Source: Herminiimonas arsenitoxidans (GTDB lineage: Bacteria; Pseudomonadota; Gammaproteobacteria; Burkholderiales; Burkholderiaceae_D). From it: a DNA stretch of 64,000 nt. Location of the stretch: positions 434,001 to 498,000 of the forward strand of contig NZ_LT671418.1 of assembly GCF_900130075.1 (NCBI RefSeq). The letters run 5' to 3'. The position numbers were made by a program, and so were the translations under genes. The notes under the pieces are model-generated. The model made no database searches, was not told the origin of the DNA, and saw only the letters and a program-made list of their open reading frames with translations. The stretch's first letter is position 1, and each line of letters starts with the position of its first letter. This document shows, piece after piece, positions 18,784 to 27,192 of this stretch.

Positions 18784-19401
18784 TGCAACTATGCTGTACG
18801 GGATGCTGTTACGCGCATCTTTCAAGGCGCTGGCCCACCAGCTCAATTGCGCCAACATCATTTCCATCGATTTCTCAGCGCGCACAGGTGCGTACAGATT
18901 GCCGCGTTCATCGAACTGCTCCCATGCATTGGCAAAGCTGACGCTATTGCGCATAGTCGTCGCATGCACTTCTACAAATACCTGACGCAGTTGTTCGACT
19001 GCACGCAGGCCGCCAGACACTCCACCGTAAGACACAAACGCAACCGGCTTTGCTTGCCATTCCTTGTTAACGGAATCGATCAAGTGCTTTAACGGTGCAG
19101 GGTAACCGTGGTTGTATTCAGGCGTGACGATGATAAATGCATCGGCTTGCTCCAGACGTTCTCTCAAATCTTCCAGATCCGGATTCACACCACGTTCCAG
19201 TGGAGGGGATAAAGACAGTGTTGCCGGATCGACGATATCAAGTGTGTATCCATCTCGTGCGCGTATCTGCGAGCAAGTCCATTTCGCCACGATGTCGCAA
19301 TAGCGTCCTTCACGGATGCTGCCGTAGATCAAAGCGACCTTGATCTTTTCATTCATTGTCGTCATTTCCCGTATGGAAAGGGCGGGTAGTTGTGCGCTCA
19401 T
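18778..19401 (-). CDS. NAD(P)H-dependent FMN reductase-family protein
   Basis: Flavodoxin-fold oxidoreductase of 207 aa. The phosphate-binding loop is YGSIREGRY, and the flavin/active-site region TPEYNHGYPAPLKHLIDS and SYGGVSGG are both present. Members reduce FMN, quinones, chromate or azo dyes with NAD(P)H. The start at 19401 follows GGAG with good spacing; an internal ATG at 19356 (MNEKIKVALIYGS) is an alternative. It is divergent from soxR, and its upstream region carries both a SoxR-type promoter and a LexA-like box, suggesting induction by redox-cycling compounds and perhaps DNA damage. Confidence 0.9.
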   Translation of the reverse strand: MSAQLPALSIREMTTMNEKIKVALIYGSIREGRYCDIVAKWTCSQIRARDGYTLDIVDPATLSLSPPLERGVNPDLEDLRERLEQADAFIIVTPEYNHGYPAPLKHLIDSVNKEWQAKPVAFVSYGGVSGGLRAVEQLRQVFVEVHATTMRNSVSFANAWEQFDERGNLYAPVRAEKSMEMMLAQLSWWASALKDARNSIPYSIVAT

Positions 19402-19460
19402 GGAATCTCCAAATACTGTTTTGAGACAAAACGCTGCTGTATCAGCGTGCCAATAATATA

Positions 19461-19476
19461 CTGTATATATATACAG
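19461..19476. promoter_or_regulatory. LexA (SOS) box candidate
   Basis: CTGTATATATATACAG is a perfect palindrome of the form CTGT-N8-ACAG. With flanks it matches the E. coli SOS consensus at 18 of 20 positions. It lies 60 bases upstream of the reductase start and directly next to TATATT/TATTAT sequences that could be a -10 box on the minus strand. The AT-rich core makes chance occurrence possible. Confidence 0.5.
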
Positions 19477-19549
19477 CTAAAAAGAGTTAATTAAATTATG
19501 TGAGGTTTTTATTACGTCAGTTCCTGTGTGTTGCGTATAAACGAAAGGC

Positions 19550-19580
19550 AGTGTAAAACCTCAACTTAACTTAAGGTCAA
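19550..19580 (-). promoter_or_regulatory. SoxR-type promoter with 19-bp spacer
   Basis: On the minus strand TTGACC (19575-19580) and TACACT (19550-19555) are separated by 19 bases, the overlong spacer typical of MerR/SoxR-activated promoters. CCTCAACTTAACTTAAGG at 19559-19576 matches the soxbox consensus CCTCAAGTTAACTTGAGG at 16 of 18 positions. It points toward the FMN reductase and ends 13 bases before the soxR ATG, so SoxR could also autoregulate. Confidence 0.75.
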
Positions 19581-19589
19581 GAGAAAGCT

Positions 19590-20051
19590 ATGGGAAAAAT
19601 CAATGCCGATCAGCTACACAAGGAATTGACGGTTGGTGAGGTGGCGGAACGCAGTGGTATCGCTGTCTCGGCCATACATTTTTATGAAGCTAAGGGCTTG
19701 ATTACCAGTCGGCGCAATCCTGGCAATCAGCGTCGCTATACGCGCGATGTGCTGCGTCGCGTTGCGATCATCAAGGTAGCGCAACGTGTCGGCATTCCAC
19801 TCGCATCAATAGGCGAGGCGCTAGCGACATTGCCGGAAGGTCGAACGCCAACGGCCAAGGATTGGGAAAAGTTATCAGTGCGCTGGAAGGCGGAGTTGGA
19901 TGAGCGCATCGCGAAGATGGTGCAACTGCGTGATCAGCTCAACCTCTGCATAGGTTGCGGCTGCCTCTCGCTTGATCATTGCAAGTTACGCAATCCGCAG
20001 GATGTGCTTTCGGAACAAGGAGCTGGGCCGCGTTTGCTGGATCCGGATTGA
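19590..20051 (+). CDS. soxR: Redox-sensing regulator SoxR
   Basis: MerR-family activator of 153 aa. The helix-turn-helix is [25 protein letters not shown]. The [2Fe-2S] cluster motif is complete: [12 protein letters not shown], with cysteines at residues 120, 123, 125 and 131. Oxidation of the cluster by redox-cycling drugs or superoxide switches on target promoters. No soxS is present; outside enterics SoxR usually acts directly on enzyme or pump genes, here most likely the divergent FMN reductase. A soxbox lies immediately upstream of its start. Confidence 0.96.
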   Translation: MGKINADQLHKELTVGEVAERSGIAVSAIHFYEAKGLITSRRNPGNQRRYTRDVLRRVAIIKVAQRVGIPLASIGEALATLPEGRTPTAKDWEKLSVRWKAELDERIAKMVQLRDQLNLCIGCGCLSLDHCKLRNPQDVLSEQGAGPRLLDPD

Positions 20052-20422
20052 GTTAAATGTTCATCGATAAATTTATTTTCTAGCTGGATTTAAAAGTACT
20101 TAGTGTTAAGTAAAGAGATGCGGAGCATCTGAATAAGTAGGTGTTTTGCACTGATACGCCCGAATTTGAGCGCAATCCAATTTTCCTTATTGATCAATGA
20201 CATAAGTCAGTTGTGCCGGAGTTATGCACAAGCCTGTGCACAAAATGTGGGGATAACTTTTGGGGATAACTGTGAAGAGGCAAGCAATGGAAGAAGTTGT
20301 TTGCTCGATGTTATTTCTGTAGATATGGAGCATGTTGTATCCAAATGCCTATTCGAAAATCGCTGTGAAAAATATTCTGTGACGCTTTATGATGAAAGTC
20401 TTTTGACGCACATAGATCACAA
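20052..20422. other. Gene-free region with DnaA-box-like cluster
   Basis: No convincing gene is seen here; the only long frame starts with TTG. The right part holds TTATGCACA (20222-20230), which fits the DnaA consensus TTATNCACA, a near match TGTGCACAA (20235-20243, reverse), and two copies of GGGGATAACT at 20249-20258 and 20262-20271 with a 13-base period. These resemble the DnaA-box arrays of replication origins or DnaA-titrating sites. Confidence 0.4.
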
Positions 20423-21022
20423 ATGAACGCTAACACCACGCCATTAATCCAGCCGACCTTGATAGGGCCAACTGTTGAACTTCGACCTTTACAAGCAGAA
20501 GATGCGGCCAGTCTCGTAGCTGCGGCCGCAGACGGCGAGTTGTGGAATATGAAGGTGACGATCATTCCGGGTCCTGACACCGTGGGCAATTACATTGCTA
20601 CCGCATTAGAGGGACGTCAGGCAGGAACGGTGATGCCTTTTGTTATTGTCAGACGAGATACTGGCCAGATTGTTGGCAGCACACGTTTCTGGAAGATCGA
20701 TTTGGCGAACCGAAAAATGGAAATCGGTCATACCTGGTTGGGCAGTTCAACTCAGCGCTCAGGCATCAATACGGAAGCTAAATACCTGTTGTTAACGCAT
20801 GCCTTTGAAGCTATGCAGGCGATACGCGTGCAATTCACGACGGATGAATTGAATGAAAAATCACGCGCCGCGATTTTACGTATAGGGGCAAAACAGGAAG
20901 GCATCGTCAGACACGAGCGGATCATGCCGGATGGACGCAAACGTAACTCGGTACGTTTCAGCATCATCGATTCAGAATGGGCCGATGTGAAAGCCTTGCT
21001 AGAACAGAAGATGGCGCGTTAA
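20423..21022 (+). CDS. GNAT-family N-acetyltransferase (RimJ/RimL-like)
   Basis: Acetyl-CoA-dependent acyltransferase of 199 aa. Conserved segments are VELRPLQAEDAASLVAAA at the N terminus, GSTRFWKIDLANRKMEIGHTW in the central sheet, and the pantetheine-loop region STQRSGINTEAKYLLL. This layout is close to acetyltransferases of ribosomal protein N termini and of small molecules. The substrate is unknown. It is convergent with the TauE gene, whose stop lies 5 bases away. Confidence 0.88.
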   Translation: MNANTTPLIQPTLIGPTVELRPLQAEDAASLVAAAADGELWNMKVTIIPGPDTVGNYIATALEGRQAGTVMPFVIVRRDTGQIVGSTRFWKIDLANRKMEIGHTWLGSSTQRSGINTEAKYLLLTHAFEAMQAIRVQFTTDELNEKSRAAILRIGAKQEGIVRHERIMPDGRKRNSVRFSIIDSEWADVKALLEQKMAR

Positions 21023-21027
21023 AGCAA

Positions 21028-21774
21028 TCAATGCAGCAAGAGCCAGGCAAACCAGCTGCCAACTGCCAGCAGCAGAATCGCTACCATGCGCTGCAACTGA
21101 GCGACATTCCAACCTGCAGCAACACGTTGCCCAGCAAACGATCCTATCAACATGAGCAAACCGCAGATGGCGGCCAGTTTGATATCCAGCCGTCCTTCCA
21201 GCGCGTGGACGGTACTGCTGGCAAGCGCGATCGGGAACTGTATCGCTTGCGACGCGATGACTGCGAAGAGCAGAGGCTGACGCATTAGCATCAAGAGCGG
21301 CAGGATCAGGACTGGACCACCCGTACCAGTCAATGCTGAACCGAAGCCCACCACAGCACCCAATACGAACAATGTATTTCTGCCGAGTATGTCAGCCGGG
21401 GTGGCCGCGATATGTGCTGATCGCAAGCCGCGCCAGCCTGCGAACAAAACCAGCAGCATGACGCCAAACATCAAACTCTTGGCAGATAGCCAGTGTACGG
21501 TCAGCGCTCCGCCTGCCGCACCCAGCAATGCTCCTCCCAACAACGGCAGACAACGTGTTAACAGTTCAGGTTGGTGCCGCATAGGGCGCAAGGCAACGAG
21601 TGCGGGCAAGGCAAAGCTGAGGGATGCAGCGGCAATTGCCTGAGGTAAGGGGATGTCACCCAGATGGGTGAGTATCGGAACCAGCAGCACGCCACCGATA
21701 CCGCAAGCACCTATCAAGGCACCGGTCAGCAGTATTGCTGGCAGCATGATGGCTGCACTTGCCATCGTCAGCAT
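21028..21774 (-). CDS. TauE/SafE-family permease
   Basis: A 248-aa inner-membrane protein with about eight hydrophobic helices and the family's glycine-rich repeats (LIGACGIGGVLLVPIL near the N terminus and GFGSALTGTGGPVLILPLL in the second half). The family moves sulfite, organosulfonates or related anions. No sulfur-metabolism gene is adjacent, so the substrate stays open. The ATG at 21774 and another at 21765 are both possible. A second TauE-type gene is found at 48285-49010. Confidence 0.88.
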   Translation of the reverse strand: MLTMASAAIMLPAILLTGALIGACGIGGVLLVPILTHLGDIPLPQAIAAASLSFALPALVALRPMRHQPELLTRCLPLLGGALLGAAGGALTVHWLSAKSLMFGVMLLVLFAGWRGLRSAHIAATPADILGRNTLFVLGAVVGFGSALTGTGGPVLILPLLMLMRQPLLFAVIASQAIQFPIALASSTVHALEGRLDIKLAAICGLLMLIGSFAGQRVAAGWNVAQLQRMVAILLLAVGSWFAWLLLH

Positions 21775-22066
21775 GAGGTGACGACTTTCATTCGAATTGG
21801 ATGCCGATCACGCTTGCCTGACTGGGAAATAAAGCTGGGATAGTACTGCTGGATAGGCTGATTATCATCTGTTGAATTATGCCAGAGATACCCCTTATCA
21901 ATCTGCGTTATACGCCTTGGGATGAGGCTTTTGTCTGCGATTGAAACACGTTCAAATCTTCTGTCTGCACGATATTGCACTGCCGATTTTTTCGTGTCAG
22001 CATGCAGCGATGGTCCCTCACAGTGGAGTCCGAGGGTTTTGCATTTTTTCTTACTTTTAAGTTGCT

Positions 22067-23053
22067 ATGCACATACGGACGATACTTTTTCTTTGCCTTA
22101 CTCTAACAGCTTCAGGCGCGTGGTCGTCGGAGCCCAGCATTCAGAATTCGCTGGGTATGAAGTTTGTGCTGATTCCGGCGGGGGAGTTTGTCATGGGCAG
22201 CGATGAGTCGCCCGATTCCCTTGCCAAGTCTTATCCGCAATATGACCATAAGCGCTTTGTGGAGTTGATCGATGAAGGACCAGCGCATAAGGTACGCATC
22301 ACGCGTGCGTTCTACTTTGGTCAATATGAGGTGACGGTAGGCGAGTTTCGACGCTTTCTCGATGCATCGGGCTATAAACCGGAATCGGAAGCAGACGGTA
22401 CCGGTGGCTATGGTTACAACCCCGATTACAATCCAGCCAAATCTGCGCGTGGCGATGCTTTCGACGGACGCAATCCAAAATATTCATGGCGCAATCCAGG
22501 CTTTCCACAAGGTGATGATCATCCGGTAGTGAACATTACCTGGAACGATGCGGTGGCCATGTGCAAATGGCTGAGCAAGACAGAAGGGCGCACCTATCGC
22601 TTGCCATCTGAAGCAGAGTGGGAGTATGCGGGACGCGCTGGTACTAAAACACACTATTACACCGGCGACGATCCGCAGTCGTTGCTCAGTGCAGCGAATG
22701 TATTCGATGCTGATACGGCGAAGAACTGGCAGCAGTGGGCAAAGTTTGCACTCGCTGGACGTGACGGTTTTGCCTTTACGGCACCAGTAGGCAGTTTCGC
22801 GCCGAATGCCTTTGGTCTTTACGATATACACGGCAATGCGTGGGAATGGACTGCCGATTGGCATGACGATAAGTACTATGCCAACTCACCGTTGGATGAT
22901 CCCAAAGGGCCGGTAGAAGGCACAGTGCGTGTACGCCGCGGTGGTTCATGGCACACGTGGTCGTTCTACGCGCGCTCCTCCTATCGCAACTGGAATTCGC
23001 AAGATACGCGCTACACACTTGTGGGCATGCGTTTATTACGTGAAGCCGATTAA
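22067..23053 (+). CDS. Periplasmic SUMF1/FGE-sulfatase-domain protein
   Basis: A 328-aa protein with an N-terminal signal peptide (cleavage after about residue 20). A formylglycine-generating-enzyme fold follows: SLGMKFVLIPAGEFVMGS, PVVNITWNDAVAMCKWLS, RLPSEAEWEYAGR, GNAWEWTADW and RRGGSWHTW. True FGEs carry two copper-binding cysteines just after the GGSW segment. Here the corresponding stretch (GGSWHTWSFYARSSYRN) has none, so it is not expected to make formylglycine. Related non-FGE members act in other oxidations or as C-type-lectin-like binding domains. It stands alone with 290 bases of upstream spacer. Confidence 0.85.
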   Translation: MHIRTILFLCLTLTASGAWSSEPSIQNSLGMKFVLIPAGEFVMGSDESPDSLAKSYPQYDHKRFVELIDEGPAHKVRITRAFYFGQYEVTVGEFRRFLDASGYKPESEADGTGGYGYNPDYNPAKSARGDAFDGRNPKYSWRNPGFPQGDDHPVVNITWNDAVAMCKWLSKTEGRTYRLPSEAEWEYAGRAGTKTHYYTGDDPQSLLSAANVFDADTAKNWQQWAKFALAGRDGFAFTAPVGSFAPNAFGLYDIHGNAWEWTADWHDDKYYANSPLDDPKGPVEGTVRVRRGGSWHTWSFYARSSYRNWNSQDTRYTLVGMRLLREAD

Positions 23054-23309
23054 AAAGCGTTTACAAGAAAATCATCCACTATTCGCAATACATACTGCAA
23101 GGGCGCATGCGATTCCGTAAAATGCGTAATCAGCCATGTTCAATAATGTCAAAAATGAATGAGTGCAGATACCTATAGAGCTGGTCACTATCTTGCTTAT
23201 CTTGACGAGTCGCTGGCTAAATGCCGGTGATCGAAACCCGATTAACGCTTTAAATTGATTGCTCTGACATGCAGAGCGACGATAGACATAATTGTTGAAA
23301 GAGTAGCAG

Positions 23310-24014
23310 ATGGAAAAAGAAGGCAGCGTCCCAAAAAGTGACTACGGGGACTTTGTGCTCGATGCGATTTGTGCTGTTAGTGCAGAAGGCCAATGCCTGT
23401 CCGTTAAAGGAGCGTGCGAGCGCATCTTTGGTTATACGCCGGCAGAGATGGTCGGTAAGTACATGCTGGATCTGGTGCATCCGGATGATCGTGAAAGAAC
23501 GCAGCAATCTATCGATCGCGTCATGGGCGGTTACTTGCAACGGTATTTTGAGAATCGCTATATACGCAAGGACGGTCAGGTCGTGTATATCAGCTGGTCT
23601 GCTTCGTGGTCGGAAGATCATCAGGTCAGGATAGGCGTGGCACGGGATATCACCGATCGCAAATTCGATCACGGTGAAGTGGTCGCACCGCAGCTCATAC
23701 CTGAATACACAAAATACTGGCAGTTGTCCGCCTCACCGCGTCGTCTGATTTCGCCGAATGGTATCAACATCACGCTTTCCGAACAGGATCACATTGTTTT
23801 ACTGACGCTCATGAGCGGCGGAGAATGTGTGACCCGCAGGAGCATCGTCGATGCTCTCGGCGAAGATTTTATCGAATATGACCAGCGTCGCCTGGATACG
23901 CAGATGAATCGTTTGCGCCGCAAGGTCGAAGAGGCTTCCGGCCAACAGCTCCCTGTCAGCACTCTGCGTGCTATTGGTTATCGCTTTCACGAGCAAAGCA
24001 AAATCTGTCCCTGA
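23310..24014 (+). CDS. PAS domain fused to OmpR-type winged helix
   Basis: A 234-aa cytoplasmic protein. Residues about 10-115 form a PAS domain with a PAC-like end (NRYIRKDGQVVYISWSASWSE and VARDITDRK). Residues about 140-230 form a trans_reg_C winged helix (LSEQDHIVLLTLMSGGECVTRRSIVDAL then QMNRLRRKVEE and LRAIGYRF). There is no receiver domain and no kinase next to it, so the PAS domain itself probably senses a ligand or redox state and controls DNA binding directly. It precedes the lectin-domain gene by 230 bases on the same strand and may regulate it. Confidence 0.85.
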   Translation: MEKEGSVPKSDYGDFVLDAICAVSAEGQCLSVKGACERIFGYTPAEMVGKYMLDLVHPDDRERTQQSIDRVMGGYLQRYFENRYIRKDGQVVYISWSASWSEDHQVRIGVARDITDRKFDHGEVVAPQLIPEYTKYWQLSASPRRLISPNGINITLSEQDHIVLLTLMSGGECVTRRSIVDALGEDFIEYDQRRLDTQMNRLRRKVEEASGQQLPVSTLRAIGYRFHEQSKICP

Positions 24015-24244
24015 GTACGCGCAATTTTTCTTGCATGAACAAGTCGTTCCGACGGCTTGATCTCATCGCTTCCCCATCTTAAAAGAACAAACATAAATTG
24101 CATCATCGGTCCATAAACTGGTCCGAAATGGTGCAGCCTCTGCACGCTTCGCAGAACGCGCGAGTTAACTCGGAATTGCTCAGAGTTGCTCATGAAGTTT
24201 CCATCTGGAAATCCCTATACTCGCAATTTTCCTTTTCGCGGAGT

Positions 24245-27103
24245 ATGGCTTTGAATCTGATTTCTTCACGACCGGTGGCTGAGTTTCCACTGAAGAGCGC
24301 CATCAAAAAAGTACTATTCAAGGCCAGCCTCACATTATTCGGTGCACTCTTGTTCCAGCTGCCGGCACAAGCCAGCGATGCTCCTGATATCAAACCGGCA
24401 CTGAAGAAAATGCTCGGTGGCCTGTCGCTGGACGTTAAGGACCAGTTGCAAAAGATGGTTGGTGATTTGAAAAAGACCAGCTGCGGTGGCGGTTTGAGCG
24501 GCTGCTATCAGACCAAGTCGGGACCTGTACACCTGTACTTCTTTACCAGTAATAGCGCACAGCAAACATTCATCATCGTCGTCGACAAGAAAATTTCGAT
24601 GCCGAAATTGTTCGGTAACAAGGTACAGAACGTGATGGGACAAACCTCACTGCGTTCGCTGATGATCTCGATTTCGACCGCTGAGTTTGACCTGACTAGT
24701 GACCGTATGCCGCCCGACCTGAAGAAGGTCGTCAACGACAGCTATTTTGGCGTGAGTTCGCTTAACTTTGCCAGCGGCGCACAGATGGCGGCCCGCGCAG
24801 ATTTGGGTGGCCCGATCAAACTGACGATGGAATCGCTGGGCGTGCGCGCTGATCAGCTGACCATGCGTGCGGCGATCGTGATGCCTATACCTATGGATAT
24901 TTCCAGCGGCGCAGGTGCCGGTATTGACGTCGCCAGTGATCTAGCAGATGGCGCGACCATGAAAAAAGCCGGCACCAATGCGGCCAAGCCGGAAGCTTTT
25001 GTCGAGTTCCAGTTCGCACCTGGCTCCAGGCTGCCGATGATGTTGCCGCCGGTTACGTTGACGGATGCAACCTTCTTCATCAACAACAACCTCACTTTCG
25101 GTTATAAGGGCAATGCCCAGTTCCAGGGTGTAGGCGACAAGAAGATATTGTTGCAGTTCCAGACGCCATTGACGCCGGAAGGTGCGATGGATTTTCTCGA
25201 TTTCTCATTCTTAATGGCGACACCTGCCTCGTTCACGATGGAAGATGCGGCGCGTGTCATCGTTGCAATGGCGTCGCCTGATCCGCGCTTGGCTAAATAC
25301 GGTGGTGGTTTCATCCGCGGCGTCGGTTCGTTCAAGGGGCCCTTGCTGGCGATGGCGAAACCATTGTCGATGTTCAAGTTGAAAAATCCGAATCCGCCGC
25401 CTGAATATCGTTTTGGCGATGCGACGAAACCATGGCCTGAAGACGTTAAGTACTTCAACATTGCGGTGCTGGGACCATTGGCACAAGGCGGTCCATATTA
25501 TGCGCAAAGCGGCCAGGTCGCTGCCTTTGGTCAGACATTGGGCTGGACAGATGTCTCTGCTGGTACCAATGGTTATTACAACGGCGTAGGTGCCGATATG
25601 GTTCTGAAGCTGGGCCCGTTGGGCAAAGTTCCGTTCCGCTTGTCGCAGGAAACCCGCATCGACATGAAACGGCAGGACATTACTTACAAGGGCAATTTGG
25701 CCGGGCAAAAGATCGCGATCACGCTGGGTACTTCCAAAATGAGCATTGAGGTCAACGCCAGCTGCATCAACCCGTTTGAAATCAAGACCTCGGTCGACAT
25801 CACACCGACGACCGACATGGCTCAGATCTTCGACGGCCAAGGCGGCGTCAACGTTGATCCGGGTGCCATTACTGGTTGTATCGGCAAGGAGCTGGAAGCT
25901 GCGTATCGCAAGATTGCCGGCGAATACAAGAATCTCTCCGGCTACACGGCCGATATGGCCAACAAGGAATTGAAAAAAATCTCTGATGCAGCGCTGGTAG
26001 CGACTAAAGCCGCAGAAGATGCCGCGAACAAGGCTGCAGCTGAATCGAAAAAGGCCGCAGAAGACGCTGCCAAGGCATCGCAAAAGGCAGCGGAAGATGC
26101 AGCCAAGGCCGCACAGAAAGCAGCCGATGACGCGCGCAAGCAATACGAGCAAACGAAGAATGCAGCACGTGATGTGGCCAACAAAGCGACCAATGCAGCA
26201 GCCAATGCTTTCAAGGATGCAGGCAATGCCTTCAAGCGTATCGGCAAGAAAAAGAAACACAAGAAGGGTCCTGATCCTATATTCGCGGCGTCCGTGTTTG
26301 ACTGGGATTACTACTACGACACTGCAACCGATGTGGTGAATGCAAAGGTCGACTTGTCTACGCACTGGAAAGACAACGGTTTCAACGAAGGCCGCCAAGG
26401 CAGTCCTGAGTTCAGTGCGGTGTTTTACCGTAATCGTTATCTCGACGTCCAGCGACTGTGCGGCCAGGGCGACTGGCGCTGTGTAGTACAGCATTGGTTG
26501 GACACGGGTATCCAGCAAGGTCGCCAGGGCAGTGCCGGCGTCAGCATCGAAAGCTACCTCAAGCGTTATCCAGATTTGCAGAATGCTTTTGGCAAACGGA
26601 ACTTTGACGATGCGATGGATCATTGGCTCAACAGCGGCGAGGACGAAGGCCGTGATCCACGTCCGGCGTCGCAAGTCACCGTGCCGCTGGCCGGTGTGCA
26701 GACTGCTGGTGGTGATGGCGGCAATGCCTGGAACGATCAAGACATTTGCGATGATATGCCGCTGACTGGCTGGAGACTGTCTTATAACAAGACGGTCGAT
26801 CGTGCCCAGTTCCTCTACGCCAACGGTCGATGGAGCGGAGTACAAGGTGGTAAGGATGCATTCAAGGCCGATGTGGCTCTGCCTAGTGGTGAGTACGTCG
26901 TGCGGATCGACTATCGTAGTGGTGGCATCATCGACAACATTGCTTTTATTACCAACCGTGGGCGCACCTTCGGCCCATACGGCGGCAACGGTGGCAGTCC
27001 CGGTAGCTACAGTGCGACGTCCGGTGAAAAGGTCAGTTGTCTATCAGGCCGCGCCGGCGGCTCGATCAATCAGCTGAATTTCACTTCGACGGGGCCGCGT
27101 TAA
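24245..27103 (+). CDS. Large secreted protein with coiled coil, EGR repeats and jacalin-like lectin domain
   Basis: About 952 aa. A signal peptide ends near AQASDAP (about residue 43 from the ATG at 24245). A TTG at 24251 sits better behind GGAG and may be the true start. Residues about 45-575 form an unrecognised beta-rich region. Residues about 580-670 are Ala/Lys-rich heptad-like repeats (AAEDAAKAAQKAADDARK), probably coiled coil. Residues about 680-812 hold three copies of a 42-aa unit ending HW-x5-GxxEGR or similar. The last 135 residues look like a jacalin-type beta-prism lectin (IIDNIAFITNRGRTFGPYGG and INQLNFTS). A perfect hairpin follows the stop. Its neighbour is a TPR-secretin; together they could form a secretion pair. 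Confidence 0.75.
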   Translation: MALNLISSRPVAEFPLKSAIKKVLFKASLTLFGALLFQLPAQASDAPDIKPALKKMLGGLSLDVKDQLQKMVGDLKKTSCGGGLSGCYQTKSGPVHLYFFTSNSAQQTFIIVVDKKISMPKLFGNKVQNVMGQTSLRSLMISISTAEFDLTSDRMPPDLKKVVNDSYFGVSSLNFASGAQMAARADLGGPIKLTMESLGVRADQLTMRAAIVMPIPMDISSGAGAGIDVASDLADGATMKKAGTNAAKPEAFVEFQFAPGSRLPMMLPPVTLTDATFFINNNLTFGYKGNAQFQGVGDKKILLQFQTPLTPEGAMDFLDFSFLMATPASFTMEDAARVIVAMASPDPRLAKYGGGFIRGVGSFKGPLLAMAKPLSMFKLKNPNPPPEYRFGDATKPWPEDVKYFNIAVLGPLAQGGPYYAQSGQVAAFGQTLGWTDVSAGTNGYYNGVGADMVLKLGPLGKVPFRLSQETRIDMKRQDITYKGNLAGQKIAITLGTSKMSIEVNASCINPFEIKTSVDITPTTDMAQIFDGQGGVNVDPGAITGCIGKELEAAYRKIAGEYKNLSGYTADMANKELKKISDAALVATKAAEDAANKAAAESKKAAEDAAKASQKAAEDAAKAAQKAADDARKQYEQTKNAARDVANKATNAAANAFKDAGNAFKRIGKKKKHKKGPDPIFAASVFDWDYYYDTATDVVNAKVDLSTHWKDNGFNEGRQGSPEFSAVFYRNRYLDVQRLCGQGDWRCVVQHWLDTGIQQGRQGSAGVSIESYLKRYPDLQNAFGKRNFDDAMDHWLNSGEDEGRDPRPASQVTVPLAGVQTAGGDGGNAWNDQDICDDMPLTGWRLSYNKTVDRAQFLYANGRWSGVQGGKDAFKADVALPSGEYVVRIDYRSGGIIDNIAFITNRGRTFGPYGGNGGSPGSYSATSGEKVSCLSGRAGGSINQLNFTSTGPR

Positions 27104-27115
27104 TATCTGACATGA

Positions 27116-27139
27116 ATGGCCCCGAAATTTCGGGGCCAT
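27116..27139 (+). terminator. Strong hairpin after the lectin gene
   Basis: A perfect 24-base palindrome whose arms are ATGGCCCCGAAA (27116-27127) and TTTCGGGGCCAT (27128-27139). It lacks a long U-tract, so it may end or stabilise the lectin mRNA before the secretin gene 53 bases on. Confidence 0.6.
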
Positions 27140-27192
27140 CATTCGTTTACGTCACATGAAAATACTGCTGCCTTTGGGATGTCTGATCAATT

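Noticed and set aside
20166..20426. 86-codon frame with TTG start overlapping the GNAT start (ATGA)
   Set aside because: There is no ribosome binding site, the composition is odd, and it runs through the DnaA-box-like repeats. The ATGA overlap alone is not enough.
22067..23053. Annotation as an active formylglycine-generating enzyme
   Set aside because: The copper-binding cysteines after the GGSW motif are absent and no sulfatase gene is near.
25211..26845. 544-codon open frame antisense to the lectin-domain gene
   Set aside because: Codon-bias shadow of the Ala/Lys-rich + strand gene. The product is rich in Cys, Arg and His without any recognisable domain or ribosome binding site.
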